Part shown: positions 49,758-59,122 of the stretch, in pieces
Layout of the letters: each line of letters starts with the position of its first letter
Numbering within the stretch: position 1 is the stretch's first letter
Notes under the pieces: model-generated
What the model was told of the DNA's origin: nothing
Database searches by the model: none
What the model saw: only the letters and a program-made list of their open reading frames with translations
Program-made: the position numbers and the translations under genes
Assembly (NCBI GenBank): GCA_963840435.1
Contig: CAWIYY010000012.1
Coordinates: 434,001-498,000 of the forward strand
Source: Bog-473 sp963840435
GTDB taxonomy: Bacteria > Actinomycetota > Acidimicrobiia > Acidimicrobiales > RAAP-2
DNA length: 64,000 bases
Direction of reading: 5' to 3'

Positions 49758-50624
49758 ATGGAACGCACCTTCGACACACCCACGCCCGTACGCCTGGTGG
49801 TGGAGAACGAATCGGGCCCGGTGACCGTGACCGCCGTCGGCGCGGCGACCACCTCGGTCTCGGTCAGCGCCGAGTCACCGAACGGAGAGGAGCTGGTGGA
49901 GCGCACGACCATCGAGTGCCGTCCAACGGGCGACACCCACACGGTGGCGGTGAAGGTGCCGCGCCAACGCGGCCGGCGCGGGCGGGGCCAGACAGTCTCG
50001 GTGGTCGTCGAGCTTCCCGAAGGCAGCGACGTCGCGGTGGTCACCGCGGCAGCCGACATCGAGGTGACCGGGACCGTCGGCGCGGCGGACCTGAAGACGG
50101 CGAGCGGCAACGTGTCGACCGACGACATCGGGGCCGAACTGCGGGCGGCCACCGCCAGCGGCAATGTCATCGTCGGCGCGGTCACCGGGCAGCTCCGGAT
50201 GCGCTCGGCGTCGGGCGATCTGCGCTGCACGCGGGTGACGGGACGGGCCGATTGCGCGTCCGCCTCGGGCGACGTCGAGATCGGCGCGGCCGACAACGCG
50301 GTCGAGGTGCACGGTACCTCGGGCGACGTGCGCCTGGGCGAGCTCCACGCTGGCGCCAAGGTGGCCAACGTCTCGGGCAACGTCCGGGTGTTGTCCCTGG
50401 GCGAGGGCAGGTTGCTCGTGCGCTCGGTCTCGGGAGACGTGGCGGTGGGCGTGCCCGCCGGGGTCGACCTCTCCGTCGACGTCTCGACCATGGGTTCGTT
50501 CCGCTCCGACATTGCGATCGAGGACGCTCCGGCGCCCGGTGCGAGCGGGACCAAGGTCGACCTGTCGATCTCCAGCGTGACGGGCAACGTCGAGATCGAG
50601 CGGGCCTTCGAACACGTGGCCTGA
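49758..50624 (+). CDS. DUF4097-family beta-strand repeat protein
   Basis: 288-aa protein with no signal peptide, built of short beta-strand repeats with the recurring turn (A/V/T)SG(N/D)V (for example TASGNVST, SASGDLRC, TSGDVRLG, NVSGNVRVL, SVSGDVAVG), characteristic of DUF4097/bactofilin-like parallel beta-helix adhesins. Molecular function is unknown. Strong ribosome site GAGAGGAGAG precedes the ATG. In one operon with the ribbon-helix-helix regulator 11 bp upstream. Confidence 0.87.
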   Translation: MERTFDTPTPVRLVVENESGPVTVTAVGAATTSVSVSAESPNGEELVERTTIECRPTGDTHTVAVKVPRQRGRRGRGQTVSVVVELPEGSDVAVVTAAADIEVTGTVGAADLKTASGNVSTDDIGAELRAATASGNVIVGAVTGQLRMRSASGDLRCTRVTGRADCASASGDVEIGAADNAVEVHGTSGDVRLGELHAGAKVANVSGNVRVLSLGEGRLLVRSVSGDVAVGVPAGVDLSVDVSTMGSFRSDIAIEDAPAPGASGTKVDLSISSVTGNVEIERAFEHVA

Positions 50625-50721
50625 GGGGCCCGACGCCCACCGGTCGAGCCCGGGCGCTCGGCGCAGCGGCGGGGCGGAGCCCGCGCCCTGTTCGGGGCGG
50701 GTCGACGCCAAACTGTGCGCC

Positions 50722-52408
50722 GTGCACCGCCGATCCCGGCTGGCCCTGCCGGCCGCCTTCCTCGTCGCCGCCTGCGCCCTGCTGGCGACGCCGGTGGCCG
50801 GGTCGGCCGCCCAGGCCACCCGCCTGCCCACATTGAGCTCCGCGTCCTTCCACGGGGCCAACGTCACCGACCGCGGCCGTGTCGGGCGCCCTGCGGACGC
50901 CGGGCGGCCCGTACCTCTACGACAGCCATGGGCGGGTGGTCTTCCTCCACGGGGTGGACGCGGTCTACAAGTTCCCTCCCTACGAGCTCTATCCCGATCG
51001 CGGACGGCCCTGGAACTTCTCCGCGGCGGACGCCTCCCTCATGGCCAGGCTGGGATTCAACGTCGTCCGTCTCGGCGTGACCTGGAGCGGGCTCGAGCCG
51101 GGGCGGGCGCCGGCCAACGACCCGTCCATCTGCGACCGGGGCAAGCCGGGCAACCCGGACCAGTTCAACCAGGCGGTGCTCAACCGCTACATCGAGCACC
51201 TACGCACCACGGTGAACCTGCTGGCCCGCTTTCACATCTACACCATTCTCGACATGCACCAGGACGTGTACAACGAGATTTTCGAGGGGGAGGGCGAGCC
51301 GAGCTGGGCGGTCTGCACCGACGGGGTTCCGAGCGTCGACCCGCCGGGTCGCTGGTCTCTGGCCTATGCCACGACAGCGGCGGATATCGCGTTCTCCCAC
51401 TTCTGGAAGAACAACGTGCGGGGCGACCTGCAGGGTCAGTACGACCGCGTCTGGGGCGAGGTGGCGCATGCCTTCCGTTCCGACCGCTGGGTGCTCGGCT
51501 TCGATCCCTTCAACGAGCCCTTCTCGACCGCCCTCGTCCACTTCCACGGCCAGCACTTCGACGCGGAGCTGGAGTGCTTCTACACGGGCCGCGCCCACGT
51601 CGGCGCGCCGTCGCACGGTGCTCCTCCCCTGCACTGCCCGTCCGACGATCCCAAGCAGGGGGTGGTGCCGACGTTGCTGGCCAACGACCCGAGCGGGCTG
51701 ATCTTCGACGAGCCGGACAACTTCGCCTCCCGGGGCTATCCCACCTACCTGGGCCCGATGGATCTGCGGAACCTCGTCTACAACGTCCACATCTACTGCG
51801 GGGCGCGGAGCCCGGTGACCGGCAACCCCACCAACCTGACCGTGTGCGCCGCGCAGGACGTGCACTCCATTTCGGTGCGCCAGGGGGACCGGCCATTGCT
51901 GGCCTCGCCCGCACAGCCGGGAGGACCGGCCTGGCTGGTCACCGAGTTCGGGGCCACCAAGAGTGCACCGCTCCTGGCGGACGTGACGGCACAATTCGAC
52001 GCCGACAAGGTCGGGTGGATCTACTGGGCCTGGAAGTACTACGGCGACCCCACCGGGAGCGCCGCCGAGTCCCTGGTCATGGCCAACGGTCGCGTGCGCT
52101 CCACGGCCCTGGTGCTCAGCCAGGCCTATCCCGAGGCGGTGGCCGGGACGCCGTCCTCGTTCGGCTTCTCCGCCTCGACCGGTGTGTTCGAGCTGTCGTA
52201 CGCCCCGAACCACCGCATCCATGCGCCGACCGTCGTCTTCGTGCCCACCTCGGTGCACTACCCGCGGAGCTACTGCGCGCAGACGACGGGGGGACGGATC
52301 GTCTCGCGGCGGGGGAGCGACCTGCTCGAGGTCGACAACCGGGCCGGCGCGCGCCGGGTCACGGTCCAGGTGACCCCGGGCCGCTGCAGCCGTGTGCGGG
52401 CCGCGTAG
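50722..52408 (+). CDS. Secreted GH5 endoglycosylceramidase/cellulase-like hydrolase, frame-shifted at N-terminus
   Basis: Extracellular glycoside hydrolase family 5 enzyme. The catalytic frame (from about 50879) shows FLHGVDAVYKFPPYELYP, HIYTILDMHQDVYNE, the acid/base Glu in GFDPFNEPFS, HIYCGARSPVTGNP and the nucleophile Glu in LVTEFGATKS. The signal peptide (MHRRSRLALPAAFLVAACA, then VAGSAA) lies in the preceding frame from GTG 50722. One extra base around 50875-50878 (ggccgtgtc) separates them; removing it gives VTDRGVSGALRTPGGPYLYD. The arrangement resembles endoglycoceramidases acting on lipid-linked sugars (inference). Either a consensus error or a recent loss of secretion. Confidence 0.85.
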
Positions 52409-52417
52409 GGTGGGCCC

Positions 52418-52669
52418 ATGTGCCGGAACATCACCACCCTGCGCGGGCTCCAGCCCGCAGCCACGCCCCAGGAGATAGAGGCGGCGGCGCGCCAGTACGT
52501 CCGCAAGGTCAGCGGCGTCGCCTCCACGTCGCCCCAGACCGAGGCGGCCTTCGAGCGGGCGGTCGGCCTCGTCACCGAGGCCACGACCGAGCTGCTCTCC
52601 GGGTTGCCGCCGCGCAAGCAACCGCCGCCGACGCTCCCGCCCCTCCGCCGCCTGGCGGCCAAGAGCTGA
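52418..52669 (+). CDS. DUF2277 family protein
   Basis: 83-aa protein beginning MCRNITTLRGLQPAATPQEI, the invariant opening of DUF2277, followed by AAARQYVRKVSGVASTSP. Function unknown; helical, cytoplasmic. TAGGGT (52406-52411) is exactly 6 nt before the ATG and overlaps the stop codon of the glycosidase gene, so it appears to have its own leaderless transcript. Confidence 0.9.
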   Translation: MCRNITTLRGLQPAATPQEIEAAARQYVRKVSGVASTSPQTEAAFERAVGLVTEATTELLSGLPPRKQPPPTLPPLRRLAAKS

Positions 52670-52744
52670 CGATCGGCGGAGAGCCGGCGTTCGATCCTCG
52701 ATCGGCGCCGGCAGGGCGTCCGGTCGGCCGGTGGGGCGCCGCCC

Positions 52745-54019
52745 TCAGCGCGCGGAGAGGCGCAGCGGGAGCTCGAGCAATCCGCGGAGGGTGAAGCCCG
52801 GGCGCCACGGGGGCTCTGCCACCGTGAGCTCAATGGCGGGAAAGCGCTCGAGCAGCGCGTTGAAGGCGATCTCCCCCTCCATCTTGGCCAGTGGGGCGCC
52901 GATGCAGTGGTGGATGCCCCAGCCGAAGCTGAGCGGGGCGTTGTCGGCGCGGCGCAGGTCGAGCTGGTCGGGGCGATCGAAGCGGTCCGGATCGCGGTTG
53001 GCCGCACCCTGGAGGACGACGATGCGATCGCCCCGGACCAGCGGTGCTCCGGCCAACGAGGCGGGTTCGAGCGCGGTGCGCAGATTGAACTGGACGGGAC
53101 TGTCGAAGCGCAGGAGCTCGTCGACCGCGGTCGGCGCGATGGCCGGATGGGCGCGCCAGTCCGCCAACTGGTCCGGATGGCGAAGGAGGGCGAGCAGGCC
53201 GTTGCCCAGAAGGTTCGTGGTCGTCTCGAAACCGGCGGCGAAAAGGAGGATGGCGGTCGAGAGGACCTCGTCGTCGGTCAGCCGATCGTCGTTCTCGTGC
53301 GCCTGCCCCAGCGCGCTGAGCAGGTCGTCGGCCGGGCGACGGCGGCGCTCGGCCAGCAGGTGCTCGAAGTAGGCACCGAGGTGTGTGATGGCGGCGATCG
53401 ATGCCTCGACCTCCTCGTCGCCCAGCATCGGCTCGATGCCTCGTGCGGCCGCTCGGATATGCGGTTGCAGTTCCGAGCGGTCACCAGCGGGGACGCCCAC
53501 CAATTCGCCGATCACGGCCATCGGCAGGGGGAGGGCGAAGTCGCGCATGAACTCGACCTGCTCCTTGTCGGCGAGGTCCTCCAGCAGGTCGACCACCAAA
53601 CCATGGACGGCGGGGCGCAGCTGCTCGACCTTGCTCGCGGTGAACGAGCGCGAGACCAACCGGCGGAGGCGCGTGTGGTCGGGCGGATCGGACAGCAGCA
53701 TGTTGTGCGACCCGGCCGCGAAGAACTCACTGCGGCGGCCACCGTTGTCGCCGAAGACGCCCGTCGAGGAGTCCTCGATGCCGACGCCGCGACCGAGGCG
53801 GGGGTCGCGCAGCACAGCCTGGCACTCGTCGTAGCCGTTGACGACGTAGGGGCCGAAGGCGGTTCTGCTCACCCGGGCCTCGGCGTGCATCCGGGCGTAG
53901 AGCGGATAGGGATTCGCCTGGCCGTCGGGGGTGGCCAGCACCTGGAGCAGGAGGCCGTCGAGGGTGGGGCTCGTGGCGATGGTCAATGGAACCCCCAGTT
54001 GGTCAGCGGGCGGGTTCAA
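52745..54019 (-). CDS. Cytochrome P450
   Basis: Soluble bacterial P450 monooxygenase, 424 aa. I-helix oxygen-binding motif AGFETTTNL, K-helix-type DELLRFDSP region and the heme-cysteine loop FGWGIHHCIGAPLAKME (Cys372) are intact. Substrate not predictable. The upstream end is open to TTG 54019; an internal start near ATSPTLDGLLLQVLATPD is possible. It diverges from the SDR gene over a 216-bp gap in which no clear promoter was recognised. A ferredoxin partner is not adjacent. Confidence 0.93.
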   Translation of the reverse strand: MNPPADQLGVPLTIATSPTLDGLLLQVLATPDGQANPYPLYARMHAEARVSRTAFGPYVVNGYDECQAVLRDPRLGRGVGIEDSSTGVFGDNGGRRSEFFAAGSHNMLLSDPPDHTRLRRLVSRSFTASKVEQLRPAVHGLVVDLLEDLADKEQVEFMRDFALPLPMAVIGELVGVPAGDRSELQPHIRAAARGIEPMLGDEEVEASIAAITHLGAYFEHLLAERRRRPADDLLSALGQAHENDDRLTDDEVLSTAILLFAAGFETTTNLLGNGLLALLRHPDQLADWRAHPAIAPTAVDELLRFDSPVQFNLRTALEPASLAGAPLVRGDRIVVLQGAANRDPDRFDRPDQLDLRRADNAPLSFGWGIHHCIGAPLAKMEGEIAFNALLERFPAIELTVAEPPWRPGFTLRGLLELPLRLSAR

Positions 54020-54235
54020 GCTCGTCGTCGAGCGTGCCCCCGCTCGACCCGAAGGTCACGTGCGGATCGTTGCCGCTGCACGCCACGGCGACCGCGGCAA
54101 TGGCCGCAATCCCGCCCAACTGCTCGAGCCCGCGCACATTCGGCGACGCTACCAAGAAATCCCAACGGCAACCGGGTCCGTACAAAGGGCCCATCTCATA
54201 GATTGGCGGCACACGAAGAGGCATCGGGAGTTTGG

Positions 54236-55108
54236 ATGAGCATGAAGGAAAAGGTGGTCGTGGTCACCGGCTCGAACGTCGGGATCGGCCTGGAGACGGC
54301 GGTCGGTGTGGCGGCACAGGGAGCGACGACCGTCCTGGCCTGCCGGAACCGGGAGAAGGCCGAAGCTGCGGCCAAGGAGGTCACCCGGCGCACGTGGAAC
54401 GACGAGGTGCACGTCGTCGCCCTCGACCTGGCAGACCTGGCGTCCGTGGCCGCAGCGGCGGACGACATCATGAGTCGCTGGCCGCGACTCGACGTGCTGG
54501 TCAACAACGCAGGCGGAACCTGGTCGGGCCGCCAGGCAACGGCGCAGGGCTTCGAGTACACGTTCGGCGTGAACCACCTCGGGCATTTCTCGCTGACGAA
54601 CCTGCTGCTCGCACGCCTCGAGGCCAGCGCCCCGGCGCGGATCGTCAACCTCACCTCGGTCGGCCACCACTTCGCGCGGAACGGGATGCGCTTCGACGAT
54701 CTGCAGAGCGAGCGCGGCTATGACGCCATGGAGGCCTACTGCCGCTCGAAGCTGGCGAATGTGCTGTTCACCCGGGAGCTGGCCAAGCGCCTCGGCGACC
54801 GGGCGGTGACGGCGAATGCCGTGCACCCTGGTCCGGTGCGCAGCGGGTTCGGCATGGACGGCGACCTGACCGGCTTCATGGGATTCGGTATGAAGCTGGT
54901 GCGTCCTTTCGAGATCAGCGCCAAGCGTGGCGCGAAGACATCGATCCACCTGGCCTCCTCGCCCGCGGTGACGGGCAAGACCGGGATGTACTGGGTGCGG
55001 TCCAAGCCGGGCCACATGAGCCGGCGTGCCCGCGACGACGAGGCGGCGGCCCGCCTCTGGACGGAGAGCGAAGCGCTCCTCTCGTCGGCTGGCTTCGCGC
55101 TCGTCTGA
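54236..55108 (+). CDS. SDR oxidoreductase, retinol dehydrogenase-like
   Basis: Short-chain dehydrogenase of 290 aa resembling retinol dehydrogenases/WWOX-like reductases. Cofactor motif VVTGSNVGIGLETA, ACRNREKAEAA after beta-2 (Arg suggests NADP), NNAGG, NLTSVGHHFA and catalytic AYCRSKLANVLF. The ATG at 54236 has GGGAG 5 nt before it. Stop abuts the serC stop on the other strand (TGATCA). Confidence 0.9.
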   Translation: MSMKEKVVVVTGSNVGIGLETAVGVAAQGATTVLACRNREKAEAAAKEVTRRTWNDEVHVVALDLADLASVAAAADDIMSRWPRLDVLVNNAGGTWSGRQATAQGFEYTFGVNHLGHFSLTNLLLARLEASAPARIVNLTSVGHHFARNGMRFDDLQSERGYDAMEAYCRSKLANVLFTRELAKRLGDRAVTANAVHPGPVRSGFGMDGDLTGFMGFGMKLVRPFEISAKRGAKTSIHLASSPAVTGKTGMYWVRSKPGHMSRRARDDEAAARLWTESEALLSSAGFALV

Positions 55109-56266
55109 TCAGGCGGCCAGCGCGCCGACGATGTACGTGACGCACGCGCAGACTGACGCGACGTCGTCGGGCTCGATGGCCGGGAACAGGGCGATGCGCA
55201 GCTGGTTGCGCCCGAGCTTGCGGTAGGGCTCGGTGTCGACGATGCCGTTGGCCCGCAGCACGGCGGCCACGGTGGCGGCATCCACCGCGTCGACGAAATC
55301 GATCGTGCCCACGACATGGCTGCGGTCCAATGGGTTCTCCACGAAGGGCCGGGCGAAGTCGGACTGCTCGGCCCAGGTGTAGAGGATCTCGGCTGAGCGG
55401 TCGCAGCGCGAGGCGGTCCACTCGAGCCCGCCGTTCGTGTTCATCCACTCGATCTGCTCGGCCAGCAGGTAGATGGTGGCCAGGGCCGGCGTGTTGTAGG
55501 TCTGGTTCTGGACCGAGTTGTCGACCGCGGTCTTGAGGTCGAGGAACGTCGGGATCCACCGCCCCGACGCGGCGATCCGTTCGACCCGCTCCAGCGCGGC
55601 GGGGGACAGGAGGGCGATCCACAGGCCGCCGTCGCTGGCGAAGCACTTCTGCGGCGCCAGGTAGTAGGCGTCGAACGCGGCAGCGTCCACCCTGAGCCCA
55701 CCCGCAGCCGACGTGCCGTCGACGGCGACCAGGCCACCCCCGTCGGCCGGCAGGGCGGCGCCTTTGGGGCGGGCGATGGTCATGGCCACGCCGGTGGATG
55801 TCTCGTTGTGCGTGAGTGCGTAGAGGTCCACGGAGGGGTCGGCCACCGGCAACGGGTGGGTGCCCACCTCGGACTCGATGATCTGGGGATCCTTGAGGTG
55901 CGGCGCGGCCTTCACGCAGGAGGCGAACTTGGAGGAGAACTCGCCGAAGCTGAGGTGCTGGCTCTGCTCCTGGACGAGGCCGAAGGTGGCCGCGTCCCAG
56001 AAACAGGTGGTGCCGCCGTTGCCCAGCACGACCTCATAGCCGTCGGGCAGCGAGAACAGTTGGCGCAGCCCCGCCCGCACCCGACCCACCTGAGACTTCA
56101 CCGTTTTCTGGCGGTGGCTGGTCCCGAGGTAGGTCCCGGCCACCTCGCTCAGCGCGGCCATCTGCTCGGGGCGCACCTTGGAGGGGCCGGACCCGAAACG
56201 GCCGTCGGAGGGGAGGAGTTCGGTGGGAATCGTGATGTCGGGAGTGTCTGGCACGTATGAGATCAT
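55109..56266 (-). CDS. serC: Phosphoserine aminotransferase, actinobacterial type
   Basis: PLP aminotransferase that makes 3-phosphoserine from 3-phosphohydroxypyruvate and glutamate in serine synthesis, 385 aa. Opening DGRFGSGPSKVRPEQ, LFSLPDGYEVVLGNGGTT, HNETSTGVA, PLP Lys207 in APQKCFASDGGLW and C-terminal GIVDTEPYRKLGRNQLRIA match mycobacterial SerC closely. The start is ATG 56266 or GTG 56254. The frame's apparent extension to 56485 runs into the divergent aminotransferase and is not real. Forms the serine pathway with serA 1.3 kb away. Confidence 0.95.
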   Translation of the reverse strand: MISYVPDTPDITIPTELLPSDGRFGSGPSKVRPEQMAALSEVAGTYLGTSHRQKTVKSQVGRVRAGLRQLFSLPDGYEVVLGNGGTTCFWDAATFGLVQEQSQHLSFGEFSSKFASCVKAAPHLKDPQIIESEVGTHPLPVADPSVDLYALTHNETSTGVAMTIARPKGAALPADGGGLVAVDGTSAAGGLRVDAAAFDAYYLAPQKCFASDGGLWIALLSPAALERVERIAASGRWIPTFLDLKTAVDNSVQNQTYNTPALATIYLLAEQIEWMNTNGGLEWTASRCDRSAEILYTWAEQSDFARPFVENPLDRSHVVGTIDFVDAVDAATVAAVLRANGIVDTEPYRKLGRNQLRIALFPAIEPDDVASVCACVTYIVGALAA

Positions 56267-57503
56267 GGCACCCGTGACGAGGACTCCTTCCCCGACAGAG
56301 GTCCGCCGCATCTCGCGGCGGGCGGCCGCCGTCGCTCCTTCGGCGACCCTGGCCGTCGATGCCAAGGCCAAGGCGCTCCAGGCCGCCGGCGAGCATGTGA
56401 TCGGCTTCGGCGCCGGTGAGCCGGACTTCCCCACACCCGCCCACATCGTGGACGCGGCCGTGGTGGCGTGCCGAGAGCCGGCCAACCACCGTTACACGCC
56501 GACCAGTGGCATTCCCGCGCTCCGCGAGGCCATCGCCACCAAGACCCTGCGGGACTCGGGCCTGACGGTCAAGCCGTCGCAGGTGCTGGTGACCAACGGG
56601 GGCAAGCAGGCCGTGGCCAACGCCTTCGCCGTCCTGTGCGACCCCGGCGACGAGGTCATCGTCCTGGCCCCGTACTGGACCACCTATCCCGAGTCGATCG
56701 CCCTGGCCGGGGGGACGCCCGTCTTCGTGTCCTCGGACGAGACGACGGGGTTCCGTTCGTCGGTCGAGGACCTCGAAGCGGCGTGGACGCCCAACACGAA
56801 GGCGCTGCTCTTCGTGTCGCCCTCCAACCCCACTGGCGCCGTCTACCCACGGGAGGAGATCGAGGCGATCGGTCGCTGGGCCCTCGAGCGCGGGATCTGG
56901 GTGCTGACCGACGAGATCTACGAGCACCTGGTCTACGGCGGGACACAGCACCACTCCATGCCCGTGTTGGTCCCCGAACTGGCCGACCGGTGCCTGGTGG
57001 CCAACGGAGTGGCCAAGACCTACGCCATGACAGGATGGCGGGTCGGGTGGCTCATCGGTCCCGACGACGCCATCGCGGCGGCGACCAACATCCAGAGCCA
57101 CGAGACATCCAACGTGGCCAACGTGTCGCAGCGGGCGGCGCTGGCCGCCGTGTCGGGTGGCCTCGAGGACGTGGCGATGATGCGCCAGGCCTTCGACCGT
57201 CGTCGCCACACGATCGTGGGCATGCTCAACGACATCGACGGCGTGGTCTGCGTCGAGCCCGAGGGTGCGTTCTACGCCTATCCCTCGGTCAAGGGCCTCC
57301 TCGGGCGATCCATCCGGGGCCAACGTCCGGCAACGAGCGCGGAGCTGGCCGAGCTCTGCATCAACGAGGTCAAGGTGGCGGTGGTGCCGGGCGAGGCCTT
57401 CGGCACACCCGGCTATTTCCGCATGTCCTACGCGCTGGGCGACGACGACCTGATCGAGGGCGTCTCCCGACTGGCCGAGCTCTTCGCCGAGGCGCAAGAC
57501 TGA
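56265..57503 (+). CDS. Class I PLP aminotransferase (aspartate aminotransferase-like)
   Basis: Fold-type I aminotransferase, 412 aa, of the AspC/AspB subgroup Ib. Motifs: GAGEPDFPTPAHI, NGGKQAVANAF, SPSNPTGAVYP, VLTDEIYEHLVYGG, PLP Lys251 in NGVAKTYAMTGWRVGW, and the carboxylate-binding arginine in GYFRMSYALG. Probably aspartate/2-oxoglutarate specific (inference). The start is ATG 56265 or GTG 56274. Its ATG overlaps the divergent serC ATG (CATG). serA follows 34 bp later in the same direction. Confidence 0.93.
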   Translation: MAPVTRTPSPTEVRRISRRAAAVAPSATLAVDAKAKALQAAGEHVIGFGAGEPDFPTPAHIVDAAVVACREPANHRYTPTSGIPALREAIATKTLRDSGLTVKPSQVLVTNGGKQAVANAFAVLCDPGDEVIVLAPYWTTYPESIALAGGTPVFVSSDETTGFRSSVEDLEAAWTPNTKALLFVSPSNPTGAVYPREEIEAIGRWALERGIWVLTDEIYEHLVYGGTQHHSMPVLVPELADRCLVANGVAKTYAMTGWRVGWLIGPDDAIAAATNIQSHETSNVANVSQRAALAAVSGGLEDVAMMRQAFDRRRHTIVGMLNDIDGVVCVEPEGAFYAYPSVKGLLGRSIRGQRPATSAELAELCINEVKVAVVPGEAFGTPGYFRMSYALGDDDLIEGVSRLAELFAEAQD

Positions 57504-57537
57504 AACCGACGGCGGGGGGAGTAAGGAGACCACCGCG

Positions 57538-59109
57538 GTGGCACGGGTACTGGTAACCGAGAAGATCGCGCAGAGCGGGCTGGACCTGCTCAGCCGGGCC
57601 GGCCACGAGGTCGACGTCGTCGAGGGCCTGAGCCCCGAGCAGCTGCTCGAGGCCGTGGTCGGGGCCCAGGCCCTGATCATCCGCTCCGCCACCCAGGTGA
57701 CAGCCGACGTCCTGGCTGCGGGAACGAGCCTCGCGGTGGTGGGCCGGGCGGGGGTCGGGCTGGACAACGTCGACGTGGCGGCGGCGACCGAGCGCGGGGT
57801 CATGGTGGTCAACGCGCCCACCTCGAACATTCTCTCGGTGGCGGAGCAGGCCATGGCGCTGCTGCTGGCCCAGGCCCGCAACATCCCCCAGGCCCACTCG
57901 GCCCTGGTGGCCGGACGCTGGGAGCGCTCCAAGTGGGAAGGCGTCGAGCTGCACGGAAAGGTGCTGGGCGTGGTCGGCCTGGGACGGGCCGGTTCGCTGG
58001 TGGCCCAGCGGGCGCATGCCTTCGGGATGGAGCTGATCGGCTACGACCCCTTCGTCTCCCAGGACCGGGCCCGGGCCATGGGCGTGCGGCTCGTCAGCAT
58101 CGAGGAGCTCGTGGCCGAGGCCGACTTCGTCTCCATCCACACACCGAAGACACCCGAGACGATCGGGCTCTTCGGGCGGGACCTGCTGGCCAAGGCCAAG
58201 CCGGGCATCCGCATCGTCAACACCGCCCGCGGCGGCATCGTCGACGAGGACGCGCTGGCCGAGGCCATCCGTGACGGCATCGTGGGCGGAGCAGGCCTCG
58301 ACGTCTTCGCCAAGGAACCCTGCACCGAGTCGCCCCTGTTCGACTTGCCCCAGGTGGTGGTCTCCCCGCACCTCGGCGCCTCCACCGAGGAGGCGCAGGA
58401 CAAGGCGGGCGTGACGATCGCAGAAATGGTGCTGCTGGCGCTGGACGGCGACTTCGTGCCCTACGCGGTCAACGTGGCCGCTCGTGACGTCTCCGACGCC
58501 GTGCGCGCCTTCATGGGTCTTTCGGAGCAACTGGGCCGCTTCTTCGTCGGGTTGCACGACGGGCTGCCAGACTCGCTCGACATCGAGTACGAGGGCGAGC
58601 TGGCGGGCGAGAGCACAGGCATCCTGACCCTCTCCGCGCTCAAGGGCATCTTCGGCGGCAGCACCGATGAGCCGGTGTCCTACGTGAACGCACCCCAGCT
58701 GGCCGAACAGCGGGGCCTGGCCGTGCGCGAGTCCTCGACCTCGACGTCGCCCGACTACAGGTCGCTCATCACGTTGCGTTCGCACTCCCACGCGGTCGCG
58801 GGCACGCTCATCACCGCCGGTGTGCGCACCGAGCCGCGTATCGTTATGGTCGACGAGCACGTGGTCGAGGTGCCGCCGGCCACCCACATGCTGGTGGTGC
58901 GCAACGACGACCGCCCGGGCGTGATCGGCGTGGTGGGCACGGTGCTGGGCGCGGCCGAGGTGTCGATCTCCTCCATGGCGGTCGGCCCGAGTCCGGAGAC
59001 CTCGACCGCGATGATGGTGATCTCGACCACGACGGCGGCACCCGACGGCGTCGTGGAGCAGTTGCGCGGTGACGAGGGCATCCTCGACATCCACCGCGTC
59101 ACCCTCTGA
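57538..59109 (+). CDS. serA: D-3-phosphoglycerate dehydrogenase
   Basis: First enzyme of serine synthesis, 523 aa, long type as in mycobacteria. Substrate domain VGRAGVGLDNVD, NAD site GVVGLGRAGSLVAQRA, active-site Arg in NTARGGIVDEDAL, Glu in AGLDVFAKEP, His in SPHLGASTEEAQ; then the intervening (ASB) domain and the C-terminal ACT domain (MLVVRNDDRPGVIGVVGTVLG) that binds serine for feedback inhibition. GTG start behind AAGGAG. Confidence 0.97.
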   Translation: MARVLVTEKIAQSGLDLLSRAGHEVDVVEGLSPEQLLEAVVGAQALIIRSATQVTADVLAAGTSLAVVGRAGVGLDNVDVAAATERGVMVVNAPTSNILSVAEQAMALLLAQARNIPQAHSALVAGRWERSKWEGVELHGKVLGVVGLGRAGSLVAQRAHAFGMELIGYDPFVSQDRARAMGVRLVSIEELVAEADFVSIHTPKTPETIGLFGRDLLAKAKPGIRIVNTARGGIVDEDALAEAIRDGIVGGAGLDVFAKEPCTESPLFDLPQVVVSPHLGASTEEAQDKAGVTIAEMVLLALDGDFVPYAVNVAARDVSDAVRAFMGLSEQLGRFFVGLHDGLPDSLDIEYEGELAGESTGILTLSALKGIFGGSTDEPVSYVNAPQLAEQRGLAVRESSTSTSPDYRSLITLRSHSHAVAGTLITAGVRTEPRIVMVDEHVVEVPPATHMLVVRNDDRPGVIGVVGTVLGAAEVSISSMAVGPSPETSTAMMVISTTTAAPDGVVEQLRGDEGILDIHRVTL

Positions 59110-59122
59110 GTCCGGCCGCCTC

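Noticed and set aside
54003..54224. 73-aa minus-strand frame upstream of the P450 gene
   Set aside because: Overlaps the 5' end of the P450 frame, no ribosome site or recognisable features; treated as non-coding.
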